Positions 1 to 6,798 of a DNA stretch of 17,098 bases are shown piece after piece. The DNA comes from Candidatus Roizmanbacteria bacterium RIFCSPLOWO2_01_FULL_44_13. Its GTDB lineage: Bacteria > Patescibacteriota > Microgenomatia > UBA1406 > GWC2-37-13. The notes under the pieces are model-generated. The model was given only the letters and a program-made list of their open reading frames with translations. It made no database searches and was not told the origin of the DNA. The stretch covers positions 1-17,098 of the forward strand of contig MGAT01000001.1 of assembly GCA_001789855.1 (NCBI GenBank), written 5' to 3'. The translations under genes and the position numbers were made by a program. How positions within the stretch are numbered: the stretch's first letter is position 1; each line of letters opens with the position of its first letter.

Positions 1-228
1 AAGGCAGACCTGCGCGACCTGGCCTTGATTTTGCCGGTGATTTTGTTGGTGGCTATAGTATTTTACGTTTTGGGAATAGACGTCAACGCCGTCTTAATGA
101 AGGGAAATTTTCCGACGGTTTTTAATGATATAATGAATAAGATTAACCGATATTTTTTGTTCGTTTTTTTAATCAATTTCGGCCTGTTTGTTGTAGTGAA
201 AACGGTTAACAGATTTTTATCAAAATGA
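1..228 (+). CDS. Small membrane protein, 3' part (5' end may lie outside the window)
   Basis: I do not recognise this family. The frame is open from base 1, so the gene may begin upstream of the window; the first possible internal start is TTG at 25. The visible product has two hydrophobic segments, one starting near ILPVILLVAIVFYVLG and one near YFLFVFLINFGLFVVV, separated by a short polar stretch containing NDIMNKINR, and ends in a basic tail. This predicts a two-helix membrane protein. Its stop codon overlaps the start of the following pilin-like gene in an ATGA arrangement, which suggests translational coupling. Its function may therefore be linked to the same secretion or conjugation-like apparatus, but that is inference from position only. 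Confidence 0.6.
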   Translation, partial: KADLRDLALILPVILLVAIVFYVLGIDVNAVLMKGNFPTVFNDIMNKINRYFLFVFLINFGLFVVVKTVNRFLSK

Positions 229-542
229 ATAAACTATTGTCGCAAACTTTAAACCTCAACGGCACAGAAATTAAGGGGCCGCTCGACGAAGGCATCAATA
301 ATCTGGGAGACGTGGTCAGCCGGATTCTGTCATTTTTGATGCCCATGGCCGGCATAGTCCTTCTTTTTGTCTTGATCTGGGGAGGGTACGATTTTATGAT
401 GTCGCAGGGCAACCCCGAAAAAATCAAGGGCGCCCAGGCGAAAATCACCTCGGGGCTGATCGGCTTTTTTCTCCTCATCGCTTCTTATTTAATCGTGCGC
501 GTCATATCAGCAATATTTGGACTTAATACAGGAATACTATAA
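225..542 (+). CDS. VirB2/TrbC-like pilin protein (Mbov_0395-type)
   Basis: This 105-aa protein has a polar N-terminus, a hydrophobic helix at about residues 35-58 (core IVLLFVLIWGGYDFMMSQG), a short charged loop NPEKIKGAQAK and a second hydrophobic helix at about 74-98. This two-helix layout, with WGGYDFMMSQGNPEKI followed by a helix containing GFFLLIASYLIV, is typical of the small TrbC/VirB2-like pilins annotated as Mbov_0395 family in mycoplasmas and abundant in CPR genomes. Members are thought to be membrane-stored pilin subunits of type IV secretion-like machines. The start ATG overlaps the stop of the preceding membrane protein gene. No VirB4 or VirD4 ATPase is visible here; the rest of such a system, if any, would lie upstream of the window. 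Confidence 0.75.
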   Translation: MNKLLSQTLNLNGTEIKGPLDEGINNLGDVVSRILSFLMPMAGIVLLFVLIWGGYDFMMSQGNPEKIKGAQAKITSGLIGFFLLIASYLIVRVISAIFGLNTGIL

Positions 543-570
543 TTGTTTTTTGATTGTTTTAATGTATAAT
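543..570 (+). promoter_or_regulatory. Putative sigma70-type promoter for the kinase-methyltransferase gene
   Basis: A perfect TATAAT at 565-570 is preceded 16 bases upstream by TTGTTT at 543-548. It lies directly after the pilin stop codon and about 88 bases before the next start codon. Predicted transcription would begin near 576-578, upstream of the hairpin at 623-646. This is called by eye only. Confidence 0.5.
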
Positions 571-622
571 TTAGGGGTAGATATGAGTCTAGAAAAGCAA
601 ATTTAGAACAGCTTTGAGTTAT

Positions 623-646
623 CCCCGCCACAGGCGGGGTTTTTTT
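623..646 (+). terminator. Strong intrinsic terminator in the leader of the kinase-methyltransferase gene (possible attenuator)
   Basis: A perfect 7-bp GC-rich stem, CCCCGCC (623-629) with GGCGGGG (633-639), closes a 3-base loop and is followed by seven T (640-646). This is a textbook rho-independent terminator. It ends only 11 bases before the ATG at 658, so there is no room for a promoter between it and that gene. It could end the pilin transcript, but it would also stop transcripts from the promoter-like sequence at 543-570, which makes attenuation plausible. A weaker upstream stem, AAAGC (594-598) with GCTTT (611-615), precedes it. Confidence 0.85.
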
Positions 647-657
647 AAGACAAAAAA

Positions 658-1998
658 ATGTTTAAAAAATCCGAACCTCCAATTGTCATCTCCGTCGGCG
701 GCAGCCTGATCGTTCCGAACGGCGGAGTGGATACGAATTTTTTGTCCAACCTCAATAAACTGATCAGAAATCAAGTTATAAAAGGTAGACGGTTTTTACT
801 GGTTGCGGGCGGAGGTAATATCGCCAGGCACTACCGGGACGCCGGGAAACAGATAATAGGAGATATTACCGATGAGGATTTGGATTGGCTGGCGATCCAC
901 ACCACCCGCCTCAACGCCCATCTTTTAAGAACGATATTCCAGGACATTGCCAACCCCAGGATTGTCATCAACTATGAAAAAAAGATTGCCAATTGGAAAG
1001 AACCAGTGGCAATCGGCGCCGGGTGGAAACCGGGTTGGTCGACCGACTACGACGCCGTCATTTTAGCCCGCGATTATAAGGCTAATGTGATAATAAATCT
1101 TTCCAACGTCGACCGCGTCTATGACCGCGACCCAAACAAATTTAAAGACGCCCGTCCGATTGAAAAAATGACCTGGGACGAGATGGAAAAACTGGTTGGC
1201 AATAAGTGGTCTCCTGGGTTGAACATGCCGTTTGACCCGATCGCTACTCAGTTGTCAAAGCAATATGGTTTAACGGTGATTATCGCCCCGGGCCACGACT
1301 TCAAAAATTTGGAAAACATCATCGAGGGAGAACCCTTTAAGGGTACGGTGATACAACCTTTCAAGATAGACGCCGGTTTTTACGACCACGACTATTATCT
1401 GGGAAAAAAAGGCGGGCACCGGTTCAACCGGGTCGAATCTTTAGGGGGCAAGATTTTTTACAACGCAATGAATTTTATTAGAGCACTCATCATAAAACTG
1501 TCGCTGAATCCCAAAAATTGTTTGGAGGTCGGCTGCGGCCTCGGCCACCTTATCCGCTGGTTGAGATTTTTTGGCATCGACGCCCACGGAATCGATTTCT
1601 CCGCTTACGCCCACAAACTCGCGCCCCCAGATATCAAGCCGTATATGAAAGTGGCCGATGTGGCCGACATCCCTTACAAGGATGACAGTTTCGACCTGGT
1701 CGTGTCTTTCAATCTTTTGCAGCACTTGGAAAGATCGAAGATAAAGCAGGCCGTCCAAGAAACGGTCCGCGTTTCCAGAAAATATATTTTCCACAAAATA
1801 ATCACTTCCGACCACAATATCCTGTATGGGTTATTTCATAGACGGAATTTTTCGGATGTATCATTCTTTCACACCAAGTACTGGCTAAAGTTGTTTTCCT
1901 CATTTAAAACAGTCACGGTAAAAACCGCTTCCCTGCTAAACCCGTTTGACTTCGTCGGCTCACGTTTTTTACTAAAGAAAAAGCAAAATGATTCTTAA
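658..1998 (+). CDS. Fusion: archaeal-type UMP kinase + SAM-dependent methyltransferase
   Basis: Residues about 8-234 form an amino-acid-kinase fold of the archaeal-type uridylate kinase (PyrH): N-terminal VISVGGSL, the GGGNIARHYRDAG glycine-rich segment, DLDWLAIHTTRLNAHLL, then NLSNVDRVYDRDP, WSPGLNMPFDP and a terminal GTVIQP. Such enzymes phosphorylate UMP to UDP with ATP. After a linker, residues about 285-405 form a class I methyltransferase, with motif I LEVGCGLG at 289-296, an acidic HGIDFS strand after it, and the motif-IV-like region DDSFDLVVSFNLLQHL. The two halves share one uninterrupted frame. The start ATG lacks a Shine-Dalgarno motif and sits just after a terminator hairpin; the 3' end overlaps recF by 11 nt. 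The methyl acceptor cannot be read from sequence. The kinase assignment is firm at family level; the biological reason for the fusion is unknown. Confidence 0.82.
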   Translation: MFKKSEPPIVISVGGSLIVPNGGVDTNFLSNLNKLIRNQVIKGRRFLLVAGGGNIARHYRDAGKQIIGDITDEDLDWLAIHTTRLNAHLLRTIFQDIANPRIVINYEKKIANWKEPVAIGAGWKPGWSTDYDAVILARDYKANVIINLSNVDRVYDRDPNKFKDARPIEKMTWDEMEKLVGNKWSPGLNMPFDPIATQLSKQYGLTVIIAPGHDFKNLENIIEGEPFKGTVIQPFKIDAGFYDHDYYLGKKGGHRFNRVESLGGKIFYNAMNFIRALIIKLSLNPKNCLEVGCGLGHLIRWLRFFGIDAHGIDFSAYAHKLAPPDIKPYMKVADVADIPYKDDSFDLVVSFNLLQHLERSKIKQAVQETVRVSRKYIFHKIITSDHNILYGLFHRRNFSDVSFFHTKYWLKLFSSFKTVTVKTASLLNPFDFVGSRFLLKKKQNDS

Positions 1999-3031
1999 AA
2001 AAATCAGCCTCTCCAATTTCCGCAACTTCAAAAACCAGGAACTCGTTTTCAACCGGCGCCTGACCATCGTCGCCGGCGAAAATTCCCGGGGCAAGACAAA
2101 TTTATTGGAGGCGATCTACTTTGTTCTCAAAGGCCAGGGATTTAGAGAAGAAAAAGAGGAGGAATTAATCAACCTAAACTTTAGCCGCGGGAAAGTAACC
2201 GCCGTATTTGAAGACAACGGCGCTGATAACGTTTTTGAAATCGACATCGACAAGTCGAATGGCAAGACGGTCAAGATCTTTTTTGTTGACCGCACCAAGA
2301 AAAGGCTGATTCTTTACAAAAAAGAATTGACGAGCGTGGTTCTTTTTACCCCGGACCAGATAAATATTATCAAGGGGGCGCCCTCATTGCGGCGCGAATA
2401 TTTCAACGCCGTTTTATCCGAGCGGGATGACGAATACAAAAAACACCTGAATAATTTTGAAAACGCCTTAAGGCGTAGAAACAGGATTTTGGAAAAGCAC
2501 GTTTCCGAAATCAAACTGCGCGACGAATTGAGTTTTTGGAACGACTACCTGGAGAAAGAGTCTCGGTATATAACGGAAAAAAGATCAGAATACGTGGTCT
2601 ATTTAAATAATCACAAAAAACTCGATTCGAAAATGTTTTCGATTTCTTATCTGAGGAATGATTTTAGCAAAAAAAACTTGACTGAAGTTTTTCCGAAAGA
2701 GATGGCATTGAGGAAGACTTTGATCGGCCCGCAGAAAGACGATTTCGATATAATCGTTCAAGACGCAACCTCAAAAAAAGACATTCACCGTTATGGGTCC
2801 AGGAGCGAGGAGAGGTTGGCGGTCTTTTGGCTGAAAATAAACGAGTTGAGATATTTTGAGAACGAACTCGGAAAACCGATCTTGCTCCTCGACGATATTT
2901 TTTCCGAGCTCGACTACCACAACAAAAAAATTATCTTGAATTTGATCGGTCAATATCAAACCATTGCTTCGACTACCGATGAAGAATTTCTTAAGGAAAT
3001 TAAAAGCGATAAGGAGATAATAAATCTTTAG
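1988..3031 (+). CDS. recF: DNA replication and repair ATPase RecF
   Basis: This 347-aa SMC-like ATPase is close to the usual RecF length. RecF acts with RecO and RecR to load RecA at single-strand gaps. The N-terminus ISLSNFRNFKNQELVFN is the standard RecF opening; the Walker A motif is GENSRGKTN at 30-38, followed by LLEAIYFV. The ABC signature lies near 270-276 as GSRSEER, degenerate compared with the usual S-x-G-Q-x-R. Walker B and D-loop are LLLDDIFSELD at 299-309. The ATG lies inside the end of the kinase-methyltransferase gene, so the two are probably co-transcribed. It converges on lexA with only 4 bases between the stops and no visible terminator. In many bacteria recF sits beside dnaN or gyrB; here it does not. 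Confidence 0.92.
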   Translation: MILKKISLSNFRNFKNQELVFNRRLTIVAGENSRGKTNLLEAIYFVLKGQGFREEKEEELINLNFSRGKVTAVFEDNGADNVFEIDIDKSNGKTVKIFFVDRTKKRLILYKKELTSVVLFTPDQINIIKGAPSLRREYFNAVLSERDDEYKKHLNNFENALRRRNRILEKHVSEIKLRDELSFWNDYLEKESRYITEKRSEYVVYLNNHKKLDSKMFSISYLRNDFSKKNLTEVFPKEMALRKTLIGPQKDDFDIIVQDATSKKDIHRYGSRSEERLAVFWLKINELRYFENELGKPILLLDDIFSELDYHNKKIILNLIGQYQTIASTTDEEFLKEIKSDKEIINL

Positions 3032-3035
3032 ATAA

Positions 3036-3605
3036 TCAGTTAAGTTTGCGAACGACCGCCTTGACGACTCCATAAATTTCCAAATTTTCCCGAGGGTGAA
3101 AAGGAGGGTATTTCGGGTTGGCCGCTTCAAGATAAGCCAATCTTTTTACTCTATCTTTTTTGAAAATTTTCAAGGTCCACTCGTGGTCGATCTGGGCCAA
3201 GACGATGTCGCCGCTGCCGGCCTCACGTTTGCGCTCTATGATGACGATGTCGCCCTCGAATATTCCGACTCCAGTCAAAGAGTCGCCCGAAACTTTCAGC
3301 AAAAACGCCGAAGCGGGGTCCTCTATTAGATAATCATCCAGGGTCAAATAGTTTTTGTTTTCTTCGGCCAAGATCGGGTAGCCGGCGCGGATTACGCCGT
3401 ACATCGGCAGGGCGAAAAAGTGAGAAGTGGGAGCGAGCTTGCCCGACTCTTTTTTCAAAAGCCCGGCCTCGACCCATTTGTTTATAAGCTTGAAGACGGC
3501 ATTTTTGGAAGAAAAACCAAAAAGCTTGAGCATCTCGGAATAAGAGGGGAGTCTACGGTTTCTCTTGAAAAATTTTTTCAAAGCATTCAATCTGTCGGTT
3601 GCCAT
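3036..3605 (-). CDS. lexA: LexA-type SOS repressor (self-cleaving S24 peptidase)
   Basis: The product from the second ATG (3605) has 189 residues. Residues about 1-58 are a LexA-like winged helix (GFSSKNAVFKLINKWVEAG as recognition region). The rest is the S24/UmuD-like autopeptidase: cleavage site Ala74-Gly75 in VIRAGYP, nucleophile Ser109 in SGDSL and general base Lys146 in EWTLK. The spacings Gly75-Ser109 (34) and Ser109-Lys146 (37) equal those of E. coli LexA (G85, S119, K156). Family knowledge: the protein represses DNA-damage genes until RecA filaments trigger self-cleavage. An in-frame ATG at 3611 would add two residues, but it begins 3 bases after the predicted -10 box and so probably lies upstream of the transcript; I prefer 3605. 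The gene is likely autoregulated (operator at 3620-3635). Confidence 0.93.
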   Translation of the reverse strand: MATDRLNALKKFFKRNRRLPSYSEMLKLFGFSSKNAVFKLINKWVEAGLLKKESGKLAPTSHFFALPMYGVIRAGYPILAEENKNYLTLDDYLIEDPASAFLLKVSGDSLTGVGIFEGDIVIIERKREAGSGDIVLAQIDHEWTLKIFKKDRVKRLAYLEAANPKYPPFHPRENLEIYGVVKAVVRKLN

Positions 3606-3613
3606 ACTCATTC

Positions 3614-3641
3614 ATTATAGTAAACATTTGTTCACTGTCAA
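3614..3641 (-). promoter_or_regulatory. lexA promoter with SOS-type operator filling the spacer
   Basis: Reading the minus strand, a perfect -35 TTGACA (3636-3641) and a perfect -10 TATAAT (3614-3619) are separated by 16 bases. These 16 bases (3620-3635) are GTGAACAAATGTTTAC, an imperfect palindrome with two symmetry mismatches in the 12 arm positions/centre apart from the core, matching the Gram-positive SOS box pattern GAAC-N4-GTTY. A repressor bound here would directly block polymerase. The predicted transcription start falls at or within about 2 bases of the ATG at 3605, giving a leaderless mRNA. Confidence 0.85.
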
Positions 3642-3655
3642 GAGATATTTATACT

Positions 3656-3679
3656 AAAAAACTCGAATCCGTTCGAATT
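3656..3679 (-). terminator. Intrinsic terminator of the rpoB-fusA operon
   Basis: On the minus strand AATTCGAA (3672-3679) pairs with TTCGAGTT (3660-3667), including one G-U pair, around a CGGA loop; the run of T continues through 3656. The stem is AT-rich, so it is weaker than the one at 623-646. It lies about 110 bases after the fusA stop and just upstream of the lexA promoter, which is where a terminator insulating lexA from the operon would be expected. Confidence 0.6.
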
Positions 3680-3689
3680 CTGCGTTTTT

Positions 3690-3767
3690 AAACCCGCAGA
3701 TACCTATTTTGAGGGAACGTTCGTTTGCAAGCGCAGCGGTTCCCGAGAAATACGGTATCGAGGGTTT
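3690..3767 (+). repeat. Long-hairpin repeat element, copy A
   Basis: This intergenic sequence folds almost end to end: AAACCC (3690-3695) with GGGTTT (3762-3767), GATACC (3699-3704) with GGTATC (3754-3759), TATTT (3705-3709) with AAATA (3748-3752), and GGGAAC (3713-3718) with GTTCCC (3739-3744) around a 20-base apical region. A second copy lies at 13967-14046 in the opposite orientation. Copy A is in the 3' untranslated region of the fusA operon, between the fusA stop and its terminator. It encodes no protein. It could be a structured RNA element or a small palindromic mobile repeat. Confidence 0.85.
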
Positions 3768-3786
3768 TATTAATGGAGCGACTCTT

Positions 3787-5889
3787 TTACACCTTATTTT
3801 CTGCCATGGCTTTGGAGATGTTTTTCGGAACCTCTTCGTAGTGGGAAGGCTCCATGTAGAAGATGCCGCGCCCTTCAGTGAGCGACCTTAAGATGGTGGC
3901 GTATCCGGAAAGCTCGGCCAAGGGGACATAACCTTTAATGACGACGGCGCGGGCGCGTTTTTCCGTCCCCAGTATTTTTCCGCGCTTGCTCGAGATGTCG
4001 CCGATGACGACGCCCATGAAATTCTCGGGAACCGTCACTTCCAGTTTCATGATCGGCTCCAACAAAGTGAGTCCAGCTTGTTTGGCGGCGTCCTGGAGAG
4101 CCATCGACCCGGCAATTTTGAAGGCGATGTCGGACGAGTCGACGTCGTGGTAGCTGCCGTCGATCAACGTCACCTCAAAATCCGTCATCGGATAGCCCAA
4201 ATAGACGCCTTTTTCCTTTGCCTCGATCACGCCTTTTTCAACCGAGGGAATGAACTCGGAAGGAATCGATCCACCTTTGATTTTATTGGTGAACTTGAAA
4301 CCTTCGCCTCGGGGCAAGGGGGCGATATTGACGACGCAGTGTCCGTACTGGCCGTGGCCTCCGGTTTGCTTGATGTATTTGGCTTCCACGTCGAGTGCTT
4401 CTCTTGTGACGGTTTCCTTATAAGCCACCTGCGGCTTGCCGACGTTGACGTTCATTCCCATCTCCCGCTTCATCCGGTCAACAAGAATTTCTAAATGGAG
4501 TTCTCCCATTCCGGACATAATCGTCTGACCCGTTTCGTGGTTTACCTTGACCTTGAAGGTCGGGTCTTCCTCGGCCAGCCTCTGCAAGGTGTAGGAAAGT
4601 TTTTCCTGGTCGGCTTTGGTCTTAGGTTCGATGGCAAGCGAAATGACCGGTTCGGGGAAATTAATTTTCTCGAGGATCAATGGCGCGGCCGGGTCGGCTA
4701 GAGTGTCGCCGGTTTTCGTGTCTTTCGGGCCAACCAAGGCGATGATCTCTCCGGCGTAAGCCTTATCAATTTCTTCGCGGTTGTTGGCGTGCATCAATAA
4801 GAGGCGGCTGACGCGTTCTTGTTTGTCGCGGTTGACGTTATAGACGTAGCTACCGGACTCGAGCGTCCCCGAATAGACTCTGACATAAGTCAGTTTTCCC
4901 ACGTGGGGGTCGAGTTGAATTTTAAAAGCCAGGGCGGCAAATTTTTCCCCCGGCGTCAACTTTCTTTTTACTTCGGCGTTAGTTTTCGGATCGTGTCCGG
5001 TAATTTCATCCAAATCGACGGGAGAGGGCAGATAGTCGACGATCGCGTTCAAGATGGGCTGAACCGCCTTGTTTCGGAGCGATGTGCCGCAGTAAACAGG
5101 AATTAGTTTGTAGGCGATGACGGCGCGGCGCAACGCGGCTTTCAATTCGGGAACGGTAATTTCTTTGGCGCTTAAATATTTGTCCAAAAGTTTGTCGTCG
5201 GTCTCGGCAATTTTTTCCACCAGCTTGGCGCGGGCCTTCGTTGCAGCGTCTTTCAGATCGGCCGGGATTTTCTCCACCCTAAATTCAATTCCCTGTTCGT
5301 CTTTATCCCAATATTTGGCTTTCATTTCGAATAAATCAATAACGCCTTTGAAGTCGGACTCCTTGCCTATAGGGTAGACCATGACCGCCGGATGCGCCCC
5401 GAGGCGGTCCCTAATTTCCTCGACGGTAGCGTCAAAGTCGGCGCCCAACTTGTCCATTTTGTTGATGAAGCAGATTCTCGGCACTTTGTATTTATCGGCC
5501 TGCCGCCAGACGGTTTCCGATTGCGATTGCACCCCTTCTTCGGCGTCGAAGATGACGACGCCCCCGTCCAAAACCCTCAAAGACCTCTCGACCTCGGCGG
5601 TGAAATCGACGTGGCCGGGAGTGTCGATTATATTGATGCGGACGTCGTTCCAGAAAGTGGTTGTCGCGGCAGAGACAATGGTAATGCCGCGTTCTTTTTC
5701 CTGCGCCATCCAGTCCATTTGGGTGGTTCCTTCGTCGATGTCGCCGATCTTGTATGAGCGACCCGTGTAAAAGAGAAATCTTTCCGTCGTCGTGGTTTTA
5801 CCCGAGTCGATATGGGCGATGATCCCGACATTGCGGATTTTATCCAACGGAACATTGCGGTCTTTAGTAATGATTGATTGCTGTGCCAT
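3787..5889 (-). CDS. fusA: Translation elongation factor G
   Basis: This 700-aa GTPase drives ribosomal translocation and, with RRF, ribosome recycling. The G domain shows G1 [19 protein letters not shown] (25-43; Ser where Ala is usual), [11 protein letters not shown] for G2, DTPGH at 89-93 for G3 and INKMD for G4. Domain II ([12 protein letters not shown]), domain III ([34 protein letters not shown]), domain IV ([26 protein letters not shown]) and the C-terminal domain V with [17 protein letters not shown] are all in order. Length and motifs are complete and normal. It is the last gene of the rpoB-rpoC-rpsL-rpsG-fusA operon, 6 bases after rpsG. No tuf gene follows, unlike the classical str operon. 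Confidence 0.98.
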   Translation of the reverse strand: MAQQSIITKDRNVPLDKIRNVGIIAHIDSGKTTTTERFLFYTGRSYKIGDIDEGTTQMDWMAQEKERGITIVSAATTTFWNDVRINIIDTPGHVDFTAEVERSLRVLDGGVVIFDAEEGVQSQSETVWRQADKYKVPRICFINKMDKLGADFDATVEEIRDRLGAHPAVMVYPIGKESDFKGVIDLFEMKAKYWDKDEQGIEFRVEKIPADLKDAATKARAKLVEKIAETDDKLLDKYLSAKEITVPELKAALRRAVIAYKLIPVYCGTSLRNKAVQPILNAIVDYLPSPVDLDEITGHDPKTNAEVKRKLTPGEKFAALAFKIQLDPHVGKLTYVRVYSGTLESGSYVYNVNRDKQERVSRLLLMHANNREEIDKAYAGEIIALVGPKDTKTGDTLADPAAPLILEKINFPEPVISLAIEPKTKADQEKLSYTLQRLAEEDPTFKVKVNHETGQTIMSGMGELHLEILVDRMKREMGMNVNVGKPQVAYKETVTREALDVEAKYIKQTGGHGQYGHCVVNIAPLPRGEGFKFTNKIKGGSIPSEFIPSVEKGVIEAKEKGVYLGYPMTDFEVTLIDGSYHDVDSSDIAFKIAGSMALQDAAKQAGLTLLEPIMKLEVTVPENFMGVVIGDISSKRGKILGTEKRARAVVIKGYVPLAELSGYATILRSLTEGRGIFYMEPSHYEEVPKNISKAMAENKV

Positions 5890-5895
5890 AGGAAT

Positions 5896-6369
5896 TTACC
5901 ACTTCAGGTGGGAGAATGCCTTATTGGTTTCGGCCAATTTTTCGGTCTGGGCTTTTTTCGTGACGGCGGCACCGAGGTTTTTCGCCGCGTCGGTTATCTC
6001 CGCCAGAAGTTTGCCGGCAAAAGAATGAAATTCCTTATTGCTCCGTGCCCGTGCGGCGGTGATAATCCAATTTAAGGCAAGGTATAGTTTTCGGCTCCGC
6101 CTCACTTCGATAGGAACCAAGTATGACGCTCCTCCCAATCTTCTGGGTTTGACTTCGTGAAGAGGGGAGACATTATCGATTGCCTGGTGGAAAACCTTGA
6201 TCGGTTCTTGACCCTGGCTTTTCAGTTTTTCAAAAACGTCGTAGACGAGGCGCTCGGCGACGCTCTTTTTGCCTTCGAGCATGACGTAGTTGATGAACTT
6301 CGCCACTTCCAGGCTTTGATAAACCTTATCCGGTTTGACTGATAGTCTTTTATAAGCGTGTCTTGGCAT
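5896..6369 (-). CDS. rpsG: 30S ribosomal protein S7
   Basis: S7 is a primary 16S rRNA-binding protein that nucleates the 30S head and lies at the E site and decoding channel. The 157-aa product starts MPRHAYKRLSVKPD, contains the conserved VYDVFEKLK, NVSPLHEVKPRRLGGASY and VPIEVRRSRKLYLALNWI segments and ends NKAFSHLKW, matching the usual bacterial NRAFAHYRW end. Length is typical. It sits 6 bases after rpsL and 6 before fusA, so it is translated from the same polycistronic mRNA. In other bacteria S7 represses its own operon by binding the rpsL-rpsG intercistronic RNA; here that gap is too short to hold the known E. coli-type site, so autoregulation, if present, must work differently (inference). 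Confidence 0.98.
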   Translation of the reverse strand: MPRHAYKRLSVKPDKVYQSLEVAKFINYVMLEGKKSVAERLVYDVFEKLKSQGQEPIKVFHQAIDNVSPLHEVKPRRLGGASYLVPIEVRRSRKLYLALNWIITAARARSNKEFHSFAGKLLAEITDAAKNLGAAVTKKAQTEKLAETNKAFSHLKW

Positions 6370-6375
6370 AATAGA

Positions 6376-6798
6376 TTAGGCGGCCTTTACTTTCGGCAAT
6401 TTGGCGCCGTATTTTGATCGGGAAGTAGTGCGGTTGTCGACGCCTCCGGTGTCAAACTTGCCGCGGACAATATGATATTTAACTCCCGGCAGATCCTTCA
6501 CCCGGCCACCGCGGACCAGCACAATCGAGTGTTCGGCTAAATTGTGGCCGACGCCTTGGATATAGGCGGTCACTTCCATTTTATTGGAGAGCCTCACCCT
6601 GGCAACCTTTCTCAAAGCCGAGTTCGGCTTTTTCGGCGTCATGGTGCGAACTACCGTACAAACCCCTCTTTTTAGGGGGTTGTTGACTTTAAGGTAGCGA
6701 CGCTTGAGCGAATTAAAATTCTGCTTTAAAGCGATCGACTTAGACTTTTTTGTCCTTGTCTTCCTTCCCTTTTTGATCAGTTGGTTGGTTGTTGGCAT
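6376..6798 (-). CDS. rpsL: 30S ribosomal protein S12
   Basis: S12 lies at the decoding centre of the 30S subunit and controls accuracy. I take the start at the ATG at 6798, because the protein then opens [13 protein letters not shown], the normal S12 N-terminus; a TTG at 6810 would add four residues. The 140-aa product carries the extra N-terminal stretch (about residues 22-37, [15 protein letters not shown]) found in Gram-positive-type S12 and absent from E. coli. The streptomycin-related loop [11 protein letters not shown] and the [13 protein letters not shown] segment, including the aspartate that is methylthiolated in many bacteria, are unchanged, so no streptomycin resistance substitution is apparent. 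The 5' end overlaps the rpoC 3' end by 59 bases. Confidence 0.97.
   Translation of the reverse strand: MPTTNQLIKKGRKTRTKKSKSIALKQNFNSLKRRYLKVNNPLKRGVCTVVRTMTPKKPNSALRKVARVRLSNKMEVTAYIQGVGHNLAEHSIVLVRGGRVKDLPGVKYHIVRGKFDTGGVDNRTTSRSKYGAKLPKVKAA

Noticed and set aside
1441..1815. Minus-strand frame of 124 codons within the kinase-methyltransferase gene.
   Set aside because: It lies opposite the conserved methyltransferase motifs and shows no family features.
3606..3611. Upstream in-frame ATG for lexA at 3611.
   Set aside because: It begins 3 bases after the -10 box and probably is not transcribed; the ATG at 3605 also gives the more LexA-like N-terminus.
5392..5757. Long plus-strand frames opposite fusA, rpoC and rpoB (also 11029-11793 and 8135-8560).
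   Set aside because: They are antisense shadows of strongly conserved genes, with no recognisable domains or own promoters.
6376..6798. Streptomycin resistance substitution in S12.
   Set aside because: The lysines in TPKKPNS and [10 protein letters not shown], where resistance mutations occur, are unchanged.
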